A DNA stretch of 64,000 bases from Hydractinia symbiolongicarpus (lineage: Eukaryota > Cnidaria > Hydrozoa > Anthoathecata > Hydractiniidae). Both the position numbers and the translations under genes were made by a program. Every line of letters begins with the position of its first letter. Positions within the stretch are counted from its first letter, which is position 1. This document shows positions 37,171 through 48,229 of the stretch, piece after piece. The stretch is taken from assembly GCF_029227915.1 (NCBI RefSeq), contig NC_079889.1, positions 124,001 to 188,000 on the forward strand, given 5' to 3'. The notes under the pieces were generated by a model that was given only the letters and a program-made list of their open reading frames with translations, made no database searches and was not told where the DNA came from.

Positions 37171-38732
37171 ATGGCGGTCATCAGATGTTGTGCATTTATC
37201 TTTGCTTCTATTATTATTATCATTCTCGGTGCAACATTTTTTCATGGCATGGAGAAAAAACGTAGCAGTGAATCAGAAGAAGATACATCCATATCTAGAA
37301 TTCTGCAAAATACAAAGTATAATCTATCGAAAGATAAAGTAGATGATATTTTAATGCTTCTGAAAGAAAACTTTGTAGTCGAGAGAAAAAGCAATTTAAA
37401 ACGTCACTCATTTGCTCAGTGGATTTACTTTGTTACTAGCCTCGTGTTGACAATAGGTAGGCCGCACTGTTTTCTTGTTTGTTTCTTATCTATCCAATAA
37501 GATTTGGTGCTGTAGGGTTAATTTTATTCTTGTGATCCCTTTAGGATAGGCATATTTGCAAAATGAAGAAGCTTTAACTTTTTTTCCTTCTTTTTTTCTA
37601 AATAATTTGCTGACTGACGAGCCCGTGTTTTTTTCCACGGTTTAACGATAAGTCTCTATAATAGCCGTAATCTGCGTATTCAAAATAATTTCATGCAGTT
37701 TCATTCTGTGTTCCATTCCATGGATTAATGAAAAAATATTATTTTGATAATACTTGTTGTCTGTCTGTGGGCCAAAACCGAGTCATGTTAAACTATACAC
37801 GAAATCTTTAAGTTACAAATGGCAAATGCGATATATCTTGTCAACTGCTAGTAGCGACGGAAGAAGTACCGGGGATTTTCCACTGGATAATGTCATTGCA
37901 GCTATACATAAAAGAAAAAATCATACATACGTCGACCATTTGCAAAAATATTTATTCCTTGTGAGAAATATGACAATCATTAATTCAAAGCTAGACCCTC
38001 TTGTCAACAGCTTCAAATAGTCTGAAACACATAACAAGTCGAGTTTAAAAAAACGAACCAGCAACTTTAAGACCAATGTGTCAAGAAGCATCAGCATTTT
38101 TATGACAAAGTTCTTTCTTATTTTTAGATTACAATGATGAGATGCGCCCAAGAACTGATGGCGAAAAAATATTCACAGCTTTTTACACGTTTATTTCAAT
38201 TCCAGTACTTGCTACAACGCTTCATTTGACATCGAGTCTTGTTTTTAGTCTATTGCATCATATGACAACTAAAATTCATAGACTGGGACTACCTTTTTAT
38301 CGAAAAACAGAGTGGATGGAACTGCTGACGTCATTTTTGTTGTTGGTCATATTTACATGTTTGGTTACCACATTTGATACTTATACCAGTTCGAATTTAA
38401 ATTTTGGTAATTCTTTCTACCAATGGCTTTTAGTATTGTTTACAATTGGACGAGAGAAGGAAAGCATGACAGATATACCCGATTATAAATGCATCTGTCT
38501 ATCACTGTTTTGCTTTCTTGAAGTTGTCTTTTTAGTCACTTTTGCTAAAGGTGCAGTAACTTGCTTTAAAAGGACAAAGAAGTCTTCAATGGTTGATCGA
38601 AAGGGAAAGTATGTATTCCCGAAAAGGGAAAAACCAGGTATATTTTACATCAATGAAGGAATTGTAAAAGACAGATTTCATTCGGCATCACCGCATTTAT
38701 ATTTGAAAAGCAAACTGGGTGTGATAAAATAA
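37171..38732 (+). CDS. K2P-like (two-pore-domain) channel protein with both selectivity filters lost
   Basis: Exons 37171-37456 and 38128-38732 give 296 residues. The K2P layout is clear: TM1 (FASIIIIILGATFF followed by HGMEKK, like the family's LGA-F-ALE), an extracellular cap helix, P1 (WIYFVTSLVLTIG), MRPRTDGEKIFTAFYTFISI into TM2, TM3 (LLTSFLLLVIFTCLV), P2 (FYQWLLVLFTIG) and TM4. The intron falls inside the P1 filter Gly codon, where K2P genes commonly have one. The filters are wrong, though. After TIG, P1 reads DYND instead of YGN/YGD, and P2 reads REKES instead of FGD/YGD. The frame is intact with good splice sites, so this may be a non-conducting subunit or a young pseudogene. AATAAA lies about 490 bases after the stop. 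Confidence 0.75.
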
Positions 38733-39636
38733 GATGAAAATAATCTTGTTTTTGATTAACTCCCGTCCTTAATCAGCGCTACAATTACTCAGCAATACAG
38801 TCATAGAGGATCTCTTATTCGTGTATTTGGCTTAAGTATACGTCGACTTCTTTGTTCTTCGCGGTTTTGGCCATACTCTTTTTTGATCCGAAGATGACCT
38901 CATACCAAAAACGTTACCAAAAAGCATCTGTTTGAGGCGGCTGAGTTGTGTTGGTTAAGATGGATATGTTTAATACTGTCCTTTCTTAATTGTCAACAGC
39001 ATCAGCTTGGGCGCTACATAGGGTGGTATAACATTGCACATTGACGCGTCTTTGCTGACGTGAGTAAATTTTTCAAGCGTTAACGGGTTAAAATACTGTT
39101 GACGTCTTAAATTTGATTTTAATTTATATTTTCTATTGTTTTTTTGTGTGAGTGAATTTTCCACAAACCTTAACAAGAAGTTACTTGGACCAAATCTATA
39201 ATTTTGTTAAAGTGCTCACAGTGCTAATAAAAAACATGGGAAGCCCTTTCCGCTCTAGCGAAGAATGCAGTCAAATGGAAAGGAGCCTTTAGAGGTCTAT
39301 AGAAAGTCTGCAATGAGCAACTTTAGTCCAGTACTTTTTTTGCATAGAAAAAATGCTAAAAATCCCGAGAGAGTAAACTTAAGTGCAAACTCAAAGTTGT
39401 TCCTCATTTTCTTCATCGTCAGTCTGTTAAAATAATCTGGTTAAACGTTTTTATACATAAAAATAACAGACACAAGTCTATCAGGAAACTAAGGTTCAGA
39501 AAGGCTTAAAAGAAACTTTAGCAGGCGGAGAAAGCCTTCAACATTAAGAAAACTACACATTGAATAGACAGGAGAAACACAATAAAACCATTGCTTTATG
39601 AAGTATAAATAAAATGTTGTACTGAATTAGATGTAT

Positions 39637-39771
39637 ACTAGTCGTTAGCCTGTGGAAAAATCCACGGGTTCGCCCGTCCTTTCTATAACGCATTGCGTGC
39701 GTCTCGTTACTTGCGCAGCTAAGCTACCATTTTGCATGACGGACAGACGTATACGGGTATTATAATAGATT
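39637..39771 (+). mobile_element. CTAGTCGTTAGCC-family element, full copy
   Basis: It starts ACTAGTCGTTAGCCTGTGGA, passes AATCCACGGGTTCGCCCGTC and ends ACGTATACGGGTATTATAAT. It gives the clearest full-length version of the family in the window. Confidence 0.8.
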
Positions 39772-39867
39772 AAGGGGCAAATTATAAAAAACCAAAAACA
39801 TTTTGATACTCGATTAATTAGCTAGAATTTTACCCAACTATAGGCTCGACCAAATACTTAGTGTGTT

Positions 39868-39944
39868 GCAACCTCGTACCCAGCTCCTGTTTTCCTGATA
39901 TCAAAAAAAGATACAAGATGCCCCGGGGACGAGAATAAGTGTAT
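39868..39944. mobile_element. CTCGTCCCCAGG-family element
   Basis: CAACCTCGTACCCAGCTCCT on the left and GCCCCGGGGACGAGAATAAG on the right as inverted ends, with CTGATATC in the middle. Confidence 0.65.
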
Positions 39945-40510
39945 TGATCAGAAAAATAATAAGATCTAAGAACTAGTTTAAAAGACTTAGACTTTTGTTA
40001 ATTTTCATAATTTCGTTAACAACTGCTAGATATGTAAAGTTTATCAATCAAAGTTTATTCAAACAAACGAATGGATGTTAACTGATTTTTTGTTTATGTA
40101 TACATATTAATTGAGAAATTCAAAAGATAATTAATCGCTATAGCATCTCCAATGATAAAACAAAAGTTTAATTAAAAGCCATCAAACAAAAGAACGTATC
40201 AAGTGATTTTGATCAATGGAATTAAAACGCAATAAACGCCGCGTCATAATCACGTCTTTTTATTCCACCAATCATGCTATTGAAAACATTCAAAAATTGA
40301 ATTCGAAAAGATCTTTTAATACACGATTAGTGACTTTAATAAGAAGTTCTTGTAAGAATTAAAAATTTGAAATTTCATAAAAGACTTGACGAGTGAGTAG
40401 TGAGAAAAGACTGTTCAGGTATTTCATGCGACGAATTGAAGGTTTTCATGATAAACAGACCACGTGTTATCTCCAATTAAAACAGTGTCACAACGTGTTT
40501 ACAAAAACAA

Positions 40511-40518
40511 TATAAAAG
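40511..40518 (+). promoter_or_regulatory. TATA box candidate for the 40671 gene
   Basis: TATAAAAG lies 160 bases before the chosen ATG. Spacing allows a start site near 40540 and a 5' leader of about 130 bases. Confidence 0.5.
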
Positions 40519-40670
40519 TTGTTTCGCTTTTATATAGTTCGTTATATTCTTGCTGACATAGACATTTTGTTATTAGGTGTACTGTGGTCCATACATTTTA
40601 TTATAAACTTTACTGCATATGAATTCATAGAAAGAACTTGTTACCGAAAGACTGGATAAGTCATCAAATA

Positions 40671-43600
40671 ATGTCTTATAGAGATCGGTATAGAGTATCG
40701 GGTTATCGGAGTCAACCTGTTAGTAACAGAAGTTCTTTATACTTACCATCGGATTATAATGTTACTAATTTTTCGGATGATCTATCGGATTTCGATCGAC
40801 AATTTAAGAAATTGTTGGAGAGAACAGAAAAGTTTACAAACCGAGTTGAAAAGCTTCAAAACACAGCGACATATATAAAGAAGGGTTTTCTTAGGATTGA
40901 CAACACGGTTACAGGTAACGTATTTAACTTGTTTGATACTATAACAAAGCCGTTATAGAGAAAGGGAAGAATAGGTGAAATATAAATCATTTCCCTGTTT
41001 TTGGTACAACGCAAGGGCTTTCAGACAATCCCCTGTAAAAAGATTATGATTTCCGGGGTATGTACGACCCGAGGATTTTGTCACAGCCTAACTTGTTCAT
41101 AAAATAAAAGCAGACGGCTGAATTCATTAAAAACTTTTGTTTCCGATTATTTTTAAATATAGTCAGAACATTTAAGGTATGCATTACAAATTATTCTGTC
41201 TAAATCACCCAGCCCTAAGAATTATTTTTGAATCGTTGCGAGCTCAGGATATTCGAATGAAACATAGAATAGCTACCTAAAACTTTAATTTTGAGGTGGG
41301 GGCGATTCGTAAAAGAATCGTTAAGAGGTTGGGGCATGTTCTTTTACATATGTTTAATGTTCCCTGTGTTAGAACTTCTTCTCGAGATTTCACTTTTTGT
41401 ATTGCACAATTAATCTTAAAAATTTAAAAATTGCCATATTTCCGATGTGTTTTAATTAACTAAATTGGTCTATGTTTAAAAGTAGTAAAATAAGACTGGG
41501 AATACTTCCACACTTTTGATCTTATGTAAGAAGTGACACAAAAACTGTCAACACGTCATCCGTTTTTTATCGACAGCTAATCAATTTGCTTCATCTTAAT
41601 TGCGCTAATTAAAATTTATGTAATAAAAATCAAAAAATTGATTTTAAATTCTCCTTCTCAAATAATAAAAAGAGATTTTGTTTAAAAACACCAACAATTA
41701 TAACATGAAAGCACGAATAGGATTTTAAATTTAAAAATGTTTGCGCGGGTAATCAGTTGATTGCTGTTCCAACAAGATTTGAAACATTTCGCTTATTTTA
41801 AATGCAGATATAACATCCACATCAAGTTAACCAATTTCGCAATGACCAATGTTTCTGCTTTGTATTGTCTAATTTTGGCGTATAACAAGGATTTCAACTT
41901 TGGAAAATGTACAAACCAAAAAAACGGTAAATAGTTCTCCTGATACAGATAGCCATCCTCGTTCCCAAGGTTTCTTGCCTAAGTCAAAGCAGCTAGCGCT
42001 TACTTGACGGCTAAACAAGAACAAGCTTTTTCGCCGCCGGCCTCGATGCTTAAAAGGCAGAAGCCCCTGGGGACGAGGATGTCAGATTATTCGCCTGATA
42101 TAATGCGTAAACCGGGTTCTTGAACAGCTGTGTAACCTACATGGATTTTCACTATTTGCTGTCAGTGAAAATTAAAATCAATATAATGGGGTTGAAAATC
42201 CTAAATAACCATAGAATCGTTTCCATAATGGATGATATTAGATCTGTAATAGCTATCTCGTTACGAGGCCTTTTTGTCTCTTTATTCCTACCCGATAGAA
42301 ATAAAGACACTTGGGGACCAAATTGAGTCGTTAGGTGAATATATTGTTTTTTATTAATTACTTATTATTTTCAGGTTTGCGTTCGCAACGAGATGTCATT
42401 GAAACCGCGTTCGATAGTATCGAAAATAGGTTGTACAACGATGTTGGAGAACCACCAACAACAGAGGAGGAATGGAAACGCTTTCTCGATGCCGGCATTT
42501 TAATCGAAAAAGCTGTGGAATTACTAAGGTGAATTTTAAACTTTCTCATTTTTTTAAACAATGTTGTTAAAACGCATATTATGCTATTACAACTTTTTGC
42601 TTCCCCACGTTGTTTCATTGTCTGTTTTAAGTTAAATTAAATTTAAAAACGTAATTCCAAAGATGTTGGATTGTTTCGCGTTGACAGTAAATTGTCTTAT
42701 TTTAGAAATCGTTATAAGCACCCAAAACCAGTATTTGAATACTCTCCGGAGGATCGCTCACCATACTCATACGATGTTTCTCCATCCACTGTACTTGTTC
42801 CAAATCCGCACTCACCCACAGATGCTGAAGGAAATCGAATTCGTGACATCGGGAGTGAACTCCGTCCATTAACGATTCCTTCTCTAGCAAATAACATGAA
42901 AAACGGAATATCAAAACGAGGGCATAACAAGATTGAAAAACCCTTATCGCCTTTATCGGAAGAAATTATTGAACCGACAGAAACTGAACTCGTTGTTCGA
43001 AGGTGGGAAAAAAAAGAAAAAAATGACGACAAATCAAACGAAAAAAATGCAAACGAATTCCGTTCCTCAAGTTTGTTTAAGGACGAAACTAAAGTGAGTA
43101 ATTTTAAATTTGAAAATGCCGACACAGCCATAAAAGATGTCATTCCTGGCAACGCACGACGTCCGTCGTTCTTAAAAACCTTACGAAATGCCGCCAACAA
43201 GAAAAAAACGCGACCTTTAACGATGTACGAGACATCAAGCGCTGAATTTACAGAAAATGAGATAAACAAAGAGATGAACAGAAGAAGGAGAGAAAAAGAA
43301 AAAATAGAAACGGAAAGTGAATTCTACGAACGAACGAATTCTATGCAATCCAATTTGGACGACGTAGCTAAGAGTATAACATCGTCATTTCAATCTAGCG
43401 CAAGCTCCAGTCTAAGCACTAGCCTGAATCTATGTCGAGACGACGACTCACCAATCTCGACATTTAAAAAACGTAGTAGTAGCAGCAGTTTTCATGAATA
43501 CAATCCAGGAAATAGAATACCGCTAAAAGAAAGACTAAGACGAAAGCAAGAGGCCGAAGAAAAGGCTAACGAGAATAAGTCCGCCGAAACAAAAGTTACG

Positions 43601-46600
43601 AGAATTTCTTCTTCACCGCAAAAAACATCCAAGCTAGTTAAAAACAAAAGTAAAGACGAAAATAAGGACGAAAACAATAGCAGCTTTACGTCGCGTTTTT
43701 TAAGGCGCTTCCGCTCGAGTAAAAACAACATTTCGTATGAATCAGAAGAAACGACAACGCGCCGACGTCGTACACGAAAAAGAAGCGAGGAGGAGGAAAA
43801 TCCGCCGAGTGTTAGCGAGTCTGAATTAACGACAATGCTACAACGGCGTCGGAAAAGCGAATCAGAGGACATAAAACGTAAAAACAGTGAAACTAGTGAA
43901 GAAAAGAAATCGAGCGATAAGCTAATAAATAAAGAGAAAGAATCATTTCTGCATAATTCAAGTGACCTGCTCAATGTGCAGAAAGAAGATGTTGAATCCC
44001 ATTGTCCGAAAGAAAGTCGATCTATAGCCAACGACTTCAACGACGAATTTTTAAACTCCACACCGACGAAAACGCCTCCTGATATCACGTGTAGTGTTAG
44101 ACCCATTACAAGTACTCCGAATAATATATTTGGAAAAGATGAAAATAATAATAAAAATGATAAAGTTAATCTCGCACGGCGTCAGGGAGAAGTACGACAC
44201 GCAAGTAACGATAAAAACGAAACCATAACTAAAGCCATAGACCTTTTAAACGTTGAAAAATTGAACGTTGTTAAAAATAAGGTTTCCACCGACGTAACGG
44301 AAACAGCACGTACTGACGTGGTACGTCGGCGACGAGTACAAGAAGACCCGACAGATGACGTTATGTTGAAAAATTTAAATCGAGAATCGGTTTTGATTTT
44401 TGAAGAAAACATTGTGCCTAAAGTTAAGACAAGAGAAGAAAAAATATTACTTTTTCAAACACCTAAAGTATCGATAGAAGAGGTATGCGAAGAAGAAATT
44501 CAAGTTGCTGACATCAGCAAAGAAGGATACTTTTCGGTAGATGTATTTGAAATACTTAAGACCTCACAACACCCAGTATCTGAAGAAGAAGTTCCTTTGG
44601 TGACTCTACCAACTAAATGTACGGTAGACGAAGAAGCGCTTGAAAGAGTTTATCAAATAACACCGCCTGAGAAAACAGGGAGATTTTTTGCAGATGTTCA
44701 CATACCTAGGAAACAAAATGATGAAGAGAGGCAAAAACTCCATCGCAGTAGTTCAAACAGCTGCGAAGAATCGTTAACAGGGAAAATGCATCAGGAGATA
44801 ATTGACACAAAAACAGCTGTGGAGGAGAAAGATATTGTTAACTCGCCCTTAGAAAAAAACTCTTTCGCGTACAAATCGGAAAATGAGTTTGATTGGATTA
44901 ACGGTGAACATTATCTAGAATCAACGGATTTAACAGGAGAAAACACGGTTACAGAAGACAACAAATCGAAAGTAAAAGAACAAACTATGAAAATTATATT
45001 CACAAGGGAAGACGTGACTGAAAGCAGAAGCGTTACCAAACAAAGAAACGATATAGGAATTGATGGCGATAGTAGTTATAATTTGCAATGGAATGAAGAA
45101 GGTTGTGAATCAGATTCGAAATATATTACCCAGAATAGCATGATTTCAAAGATATCAGCTGATAAAAATTCGACTAAGTTGGAAGAAGCGCTACACAATC
45201 TAAACATCGACGAGTTGTCTACGAATGACTTGAACGGTGGCGATTTAAAACTTGCTGATGTAAGCATAAGAAAAGAACTTGTAGGACAGACAGGAGAAGG
45301 TCTTGATTCTGCAGTATGTAAAACACGCATTGGCAATATGTCGTTTACTTGCGACAGCATTGAACGAATTGCGGACAGTAATTTAAATGTTACCGAGCAA
45401 GTAAAAACCAGGTCAGAAACAACAGAATATAGCGACATGGTTTCTACGCTTGATTGTCACAACTTTGTCTTGGGTGACAATGAAAACTTTACAGAAATTA
45501 ATTTAAAATCAGAGGATATGGCAACAACCACAGGAGTGCAAGCAGGCTCAGAAACCAGCCTCTGGTATACGGAGCAAAGACCATTCACCGAAAAAATGGT
45601 GCAACATAACCGTAACAATTGTTCCGAGATAAAAACCGATAATAAACCAGGTGGAGAGAATAATCAAATTTTGAATAACGAAGATCTAGAGGCTCGACCA
45701 CTAACACCGCAATTGAGTGAGGTAGGCCGTAGTAGTTTGATGGGGTCGTCTAAGAAGCGACTGAGTTATCGAGAACAACGTGGGGCCCACATGAAGCTTT
45801 TGTTGGGTTCAACCGACTTGAACGGGAGTGTAACGTCGCTACTAGAAAAAATTGATAATGACGTAACTGATGAACAAATTGACGATATTCCATCACTAAA
45901 TACAACACCGCAACGTATACAAGCAGGAAATACGATGCCATATCGCGACTGTACCGGTTCAATGAGCTCATTTATCCCGGCGACGAATAGTGATACGACA
46001 GAAATTAAATGTACAAACAATGAAAACAACAAACCATCTTCACCCGACATCGACTCTGACGTAAAGCAAGCTTCACTATTCGACGTAGAGAAGGCGCCAT
46101 TATCCGACATAAAGCAGGCATCACTATCCGACACAATGGAGGCGTCACTACTAGACGAAAGACAATGCACTGGACAAGCAATAGCACCACAAAAAAACAA
46201 TGAACTTGTCTCATCACTTGTAAAAGACAAAACGACGACACGTCAAGCTATTTCAGCTCCGATAAGTCCAACAAATGATACCGTGTTCACATCCCTTGGC
46301 AATAGAGGCTCCGAAATTACAGGAAACAAGAAAAGCGTTGTTAAACCGAGGTCGGCATCGGAACCGTCAGTTCGACCATTGTTGGAAAAACAAATGAGTA
46401 TAAAAGAGTACCGACGTCGTAAATTAGAAAGCCAGGAGACGTCGTCATCATGTAGTGACGAAAGTATATTTGAAAAATCTGATGTGGATAAATCTACGAT
46501 GTCATCATTAGCTGACGAAAGCGATGTCAGTAACGGTAACCAATATCGTAACAAGCGATACAGCCATAGTAAGAAAGATTTGCGAGATACCGAAAGAACT

Positions 46601-46813
46601 TCAAGTAGTTCAGAAAGTGACGCTTATCCTCCAAATGACGTAAAGAATGAAAATAAAATGTTTCACCGCCATTACGCGTATAACGGAATGCAAAGCGATA
46701 CTAGCGAATACAGATATGGCGAAAATAAAAGAAAACATCACGACGAGGCTGTATCGAGAACAGATCATCGAAAAAATTACTCACAGTTGTCACATAGGTC
46801 ACTGGATTCATGA
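40671..46813 (+). CDS. Large, mostly disordered Ser/Glu/Lys/Arg-rich protein of unknown function
   Basis: Exons 40671-40914, 42375-42528 and 42706-46813 join in phase to 1,501 residues. The first ATG in frame is chosen (CAAATAATGTCT). Residues about 40-130, across exons 1 and 2, form a charged helical or coiled-coil region (FDRQFKKLLERTEKFTNRVE, then EEEWKRFLDAGILIEKAVEL) and look like the only folded part. The rest, in one 4.1 kb exon, is low complexity, with runs such as TRRRRTRKRSEEEE. Near the C-terminus is a denser patch (KKRLSYREQRGAHMKLLLGS). Codons 46061-46156 encode four octads of the type KQASLSD. I see no transmembrane segment or signal peptide. A cytoskeletal or signalling scaffold is possible; I do not recognise the family. 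Confidence 0.8.
41952..42087. mobile_element. CTCGTCCCCAGG-family element in intron of the 40671 gene
   Basis: CATCCTCGTTCCCAAGGTTT on the left mirrors AAGCCCCTGGGGACGAGGAT on the right. The element lies between coding exons 1 and 2. Confidence 0.75.
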
Positions 46814-48229
46814 ATACTTATTTTAATCTTAGTAAAATTAGTTATAATTTTCAAGACATTTTCTATCAAAATTTCGATTTTTCACACGAAGTATTCCAAA
46901 AATTTATTTAACATAAGGAGGGTTCGTTTTTCGTAGGATAACAAGTCTCGTTAGTTGGGGAAGCTTCTTCTTTTGAAATTGTCATTGAAGGAGTCTGCAT
47001 ACTAAGTTGCATTTTACTTTTACCATTACCCCAAATAAATAAATTTACTGTAAGTTTATATGTTAAAATACCGACTATTTTACCTATTAAATTGTTTTGG
47101 CTCTTCCCCAGTAATTTTTTTAAACCTGGTTTCAAAATATTCCTCTATTAAGCGCCCTCCTTCTAATGATCTCCTCCCATCAAAAAAGATTCTTTTTAAC
47201 AGAAATTGGGGTCGAACAACGAGCCCGAGATGGACCCTTTGACATCTCAATGCCAATTCCACCGAAAGAATATATGGAATATAGTGTTTTTTAGCGGTAA
47301 AAAGTTAACTGCACGATTGCTGTTTTCATTAACATTTTAATTAATGCCCTCTTAATAAGCGCCCTTATCTAGTAAGCGCCCCATTAAAATCATTGTTGAA
47401 GGAAATACGGTTACTACGAAGAAACACGATGTCATCTTTGGTCCCGGAAAAGAAGAATCACCTAAGTTTTTTTTCGATTTCAAACAAAATATATTTCTTC
47501 CTTAAATTTTAACATTCAAAATGTCAAAAAAAAACGCTCTGCAAAAATTGAACGCCTTCTTTTAACGCCCTATTTAATAGTTAATAAGTTACTAAACACC
47601 CCGGCGAAAAGCTTCAGGATGAAAATATGGCTAACGAAACAAGTTTCCGGTAAATACAAGCGTTTTTAAGAAAAGGAATATAATTTCTGAGAATGTCAAC
47701 ATGGGAATACAGATTAAAAACAATAGGTTCATTGTTTAAAACAATAGTGAAGTAAGAATAATGACAAAGCTGGTTGTAAATTTTGCTAAGCATTACAGAT
47801 AAGTTTGCTTCAAGTAGTGTTCTGTTTTGCAGACTAAGAAGCACTGAATCAACTTCGTCCCCAGGGATTCCTTAGTCACGACAATGTTAGATACCTCGTT
47901 ATCGAAAGAAAATGAAAGCTCTCAGAACACGATTGGGACTGCGCTTGAGGTTGATTTACTTCTTAGAAGTGAGCTATCAAACTATAGCCATGTTTTCCTA
48001 TTTCGACGTAAAGCAAAACCAATATCCAAAATAAACAAAATAATATTTTGACCCTAAAAACATTTTCTACATACAATACCTATTTTCTCGTTGTCTTTAT
48101 TTAACGTTTAATAAATAAAACGTAAACAGAATGGCTAATCGAGTCCATTTTTTTTTCTTCGTTCTCGATTGAACCTACTAAGGCTTCCCATCCCTCATTG
48201 GATGAGCACATCTTCCTGTTCTAAAAATA
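46814..48229. other. Intergenic, convergent 3' ends
   Basis: AATAAATAAA near 47035 may end the plus-strand gene. TTTATT near 48096 (AATAAA on minus) lies about 130 bases past the stop of the minus-strand claudin-like gene. A family of AAGCGCCC blocks occurs at 47150 and 47355-47390, and again near 63410. A CTCGTCCCCAGG-family copy is at 47855-47960. A minus-strand open piece at 46908-47040 is weak and is not called. Confidence 0.5.

Larger units (their letters stand above)
38733..40500. other. Intergenic DNA with two short elements
   Basis: Holds a CTAGTCGTTAGCC-family copy (39637-39771) and a CTCGTCCCCAGG-family copy (39868-39944). The remainder is AT-rich and I see no gene in it. Confidence 0.6.

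Noticed and set aside
42712-46554. Several long minus-strand frames opposite the 1,501-residue gene
   Set aside because: They are antisense shadows of the Ser/Glu/Lys/Arg-rich exon, rich in Ser/Leu/Phe as expected from reversed codons.
46908-47135. Minus-strand frame with a tail-like end, possible alternative claudin exon
   Set aside because: No phase-compatible upstream exon was found, and the claudin-like gene already ends cleanly at 48230.
47614-47844. Minus-strand frame considered as claudin TM3/loop exon
   Set aside because: Lacks transmembrane character and lies downstream of the found terminal exon.
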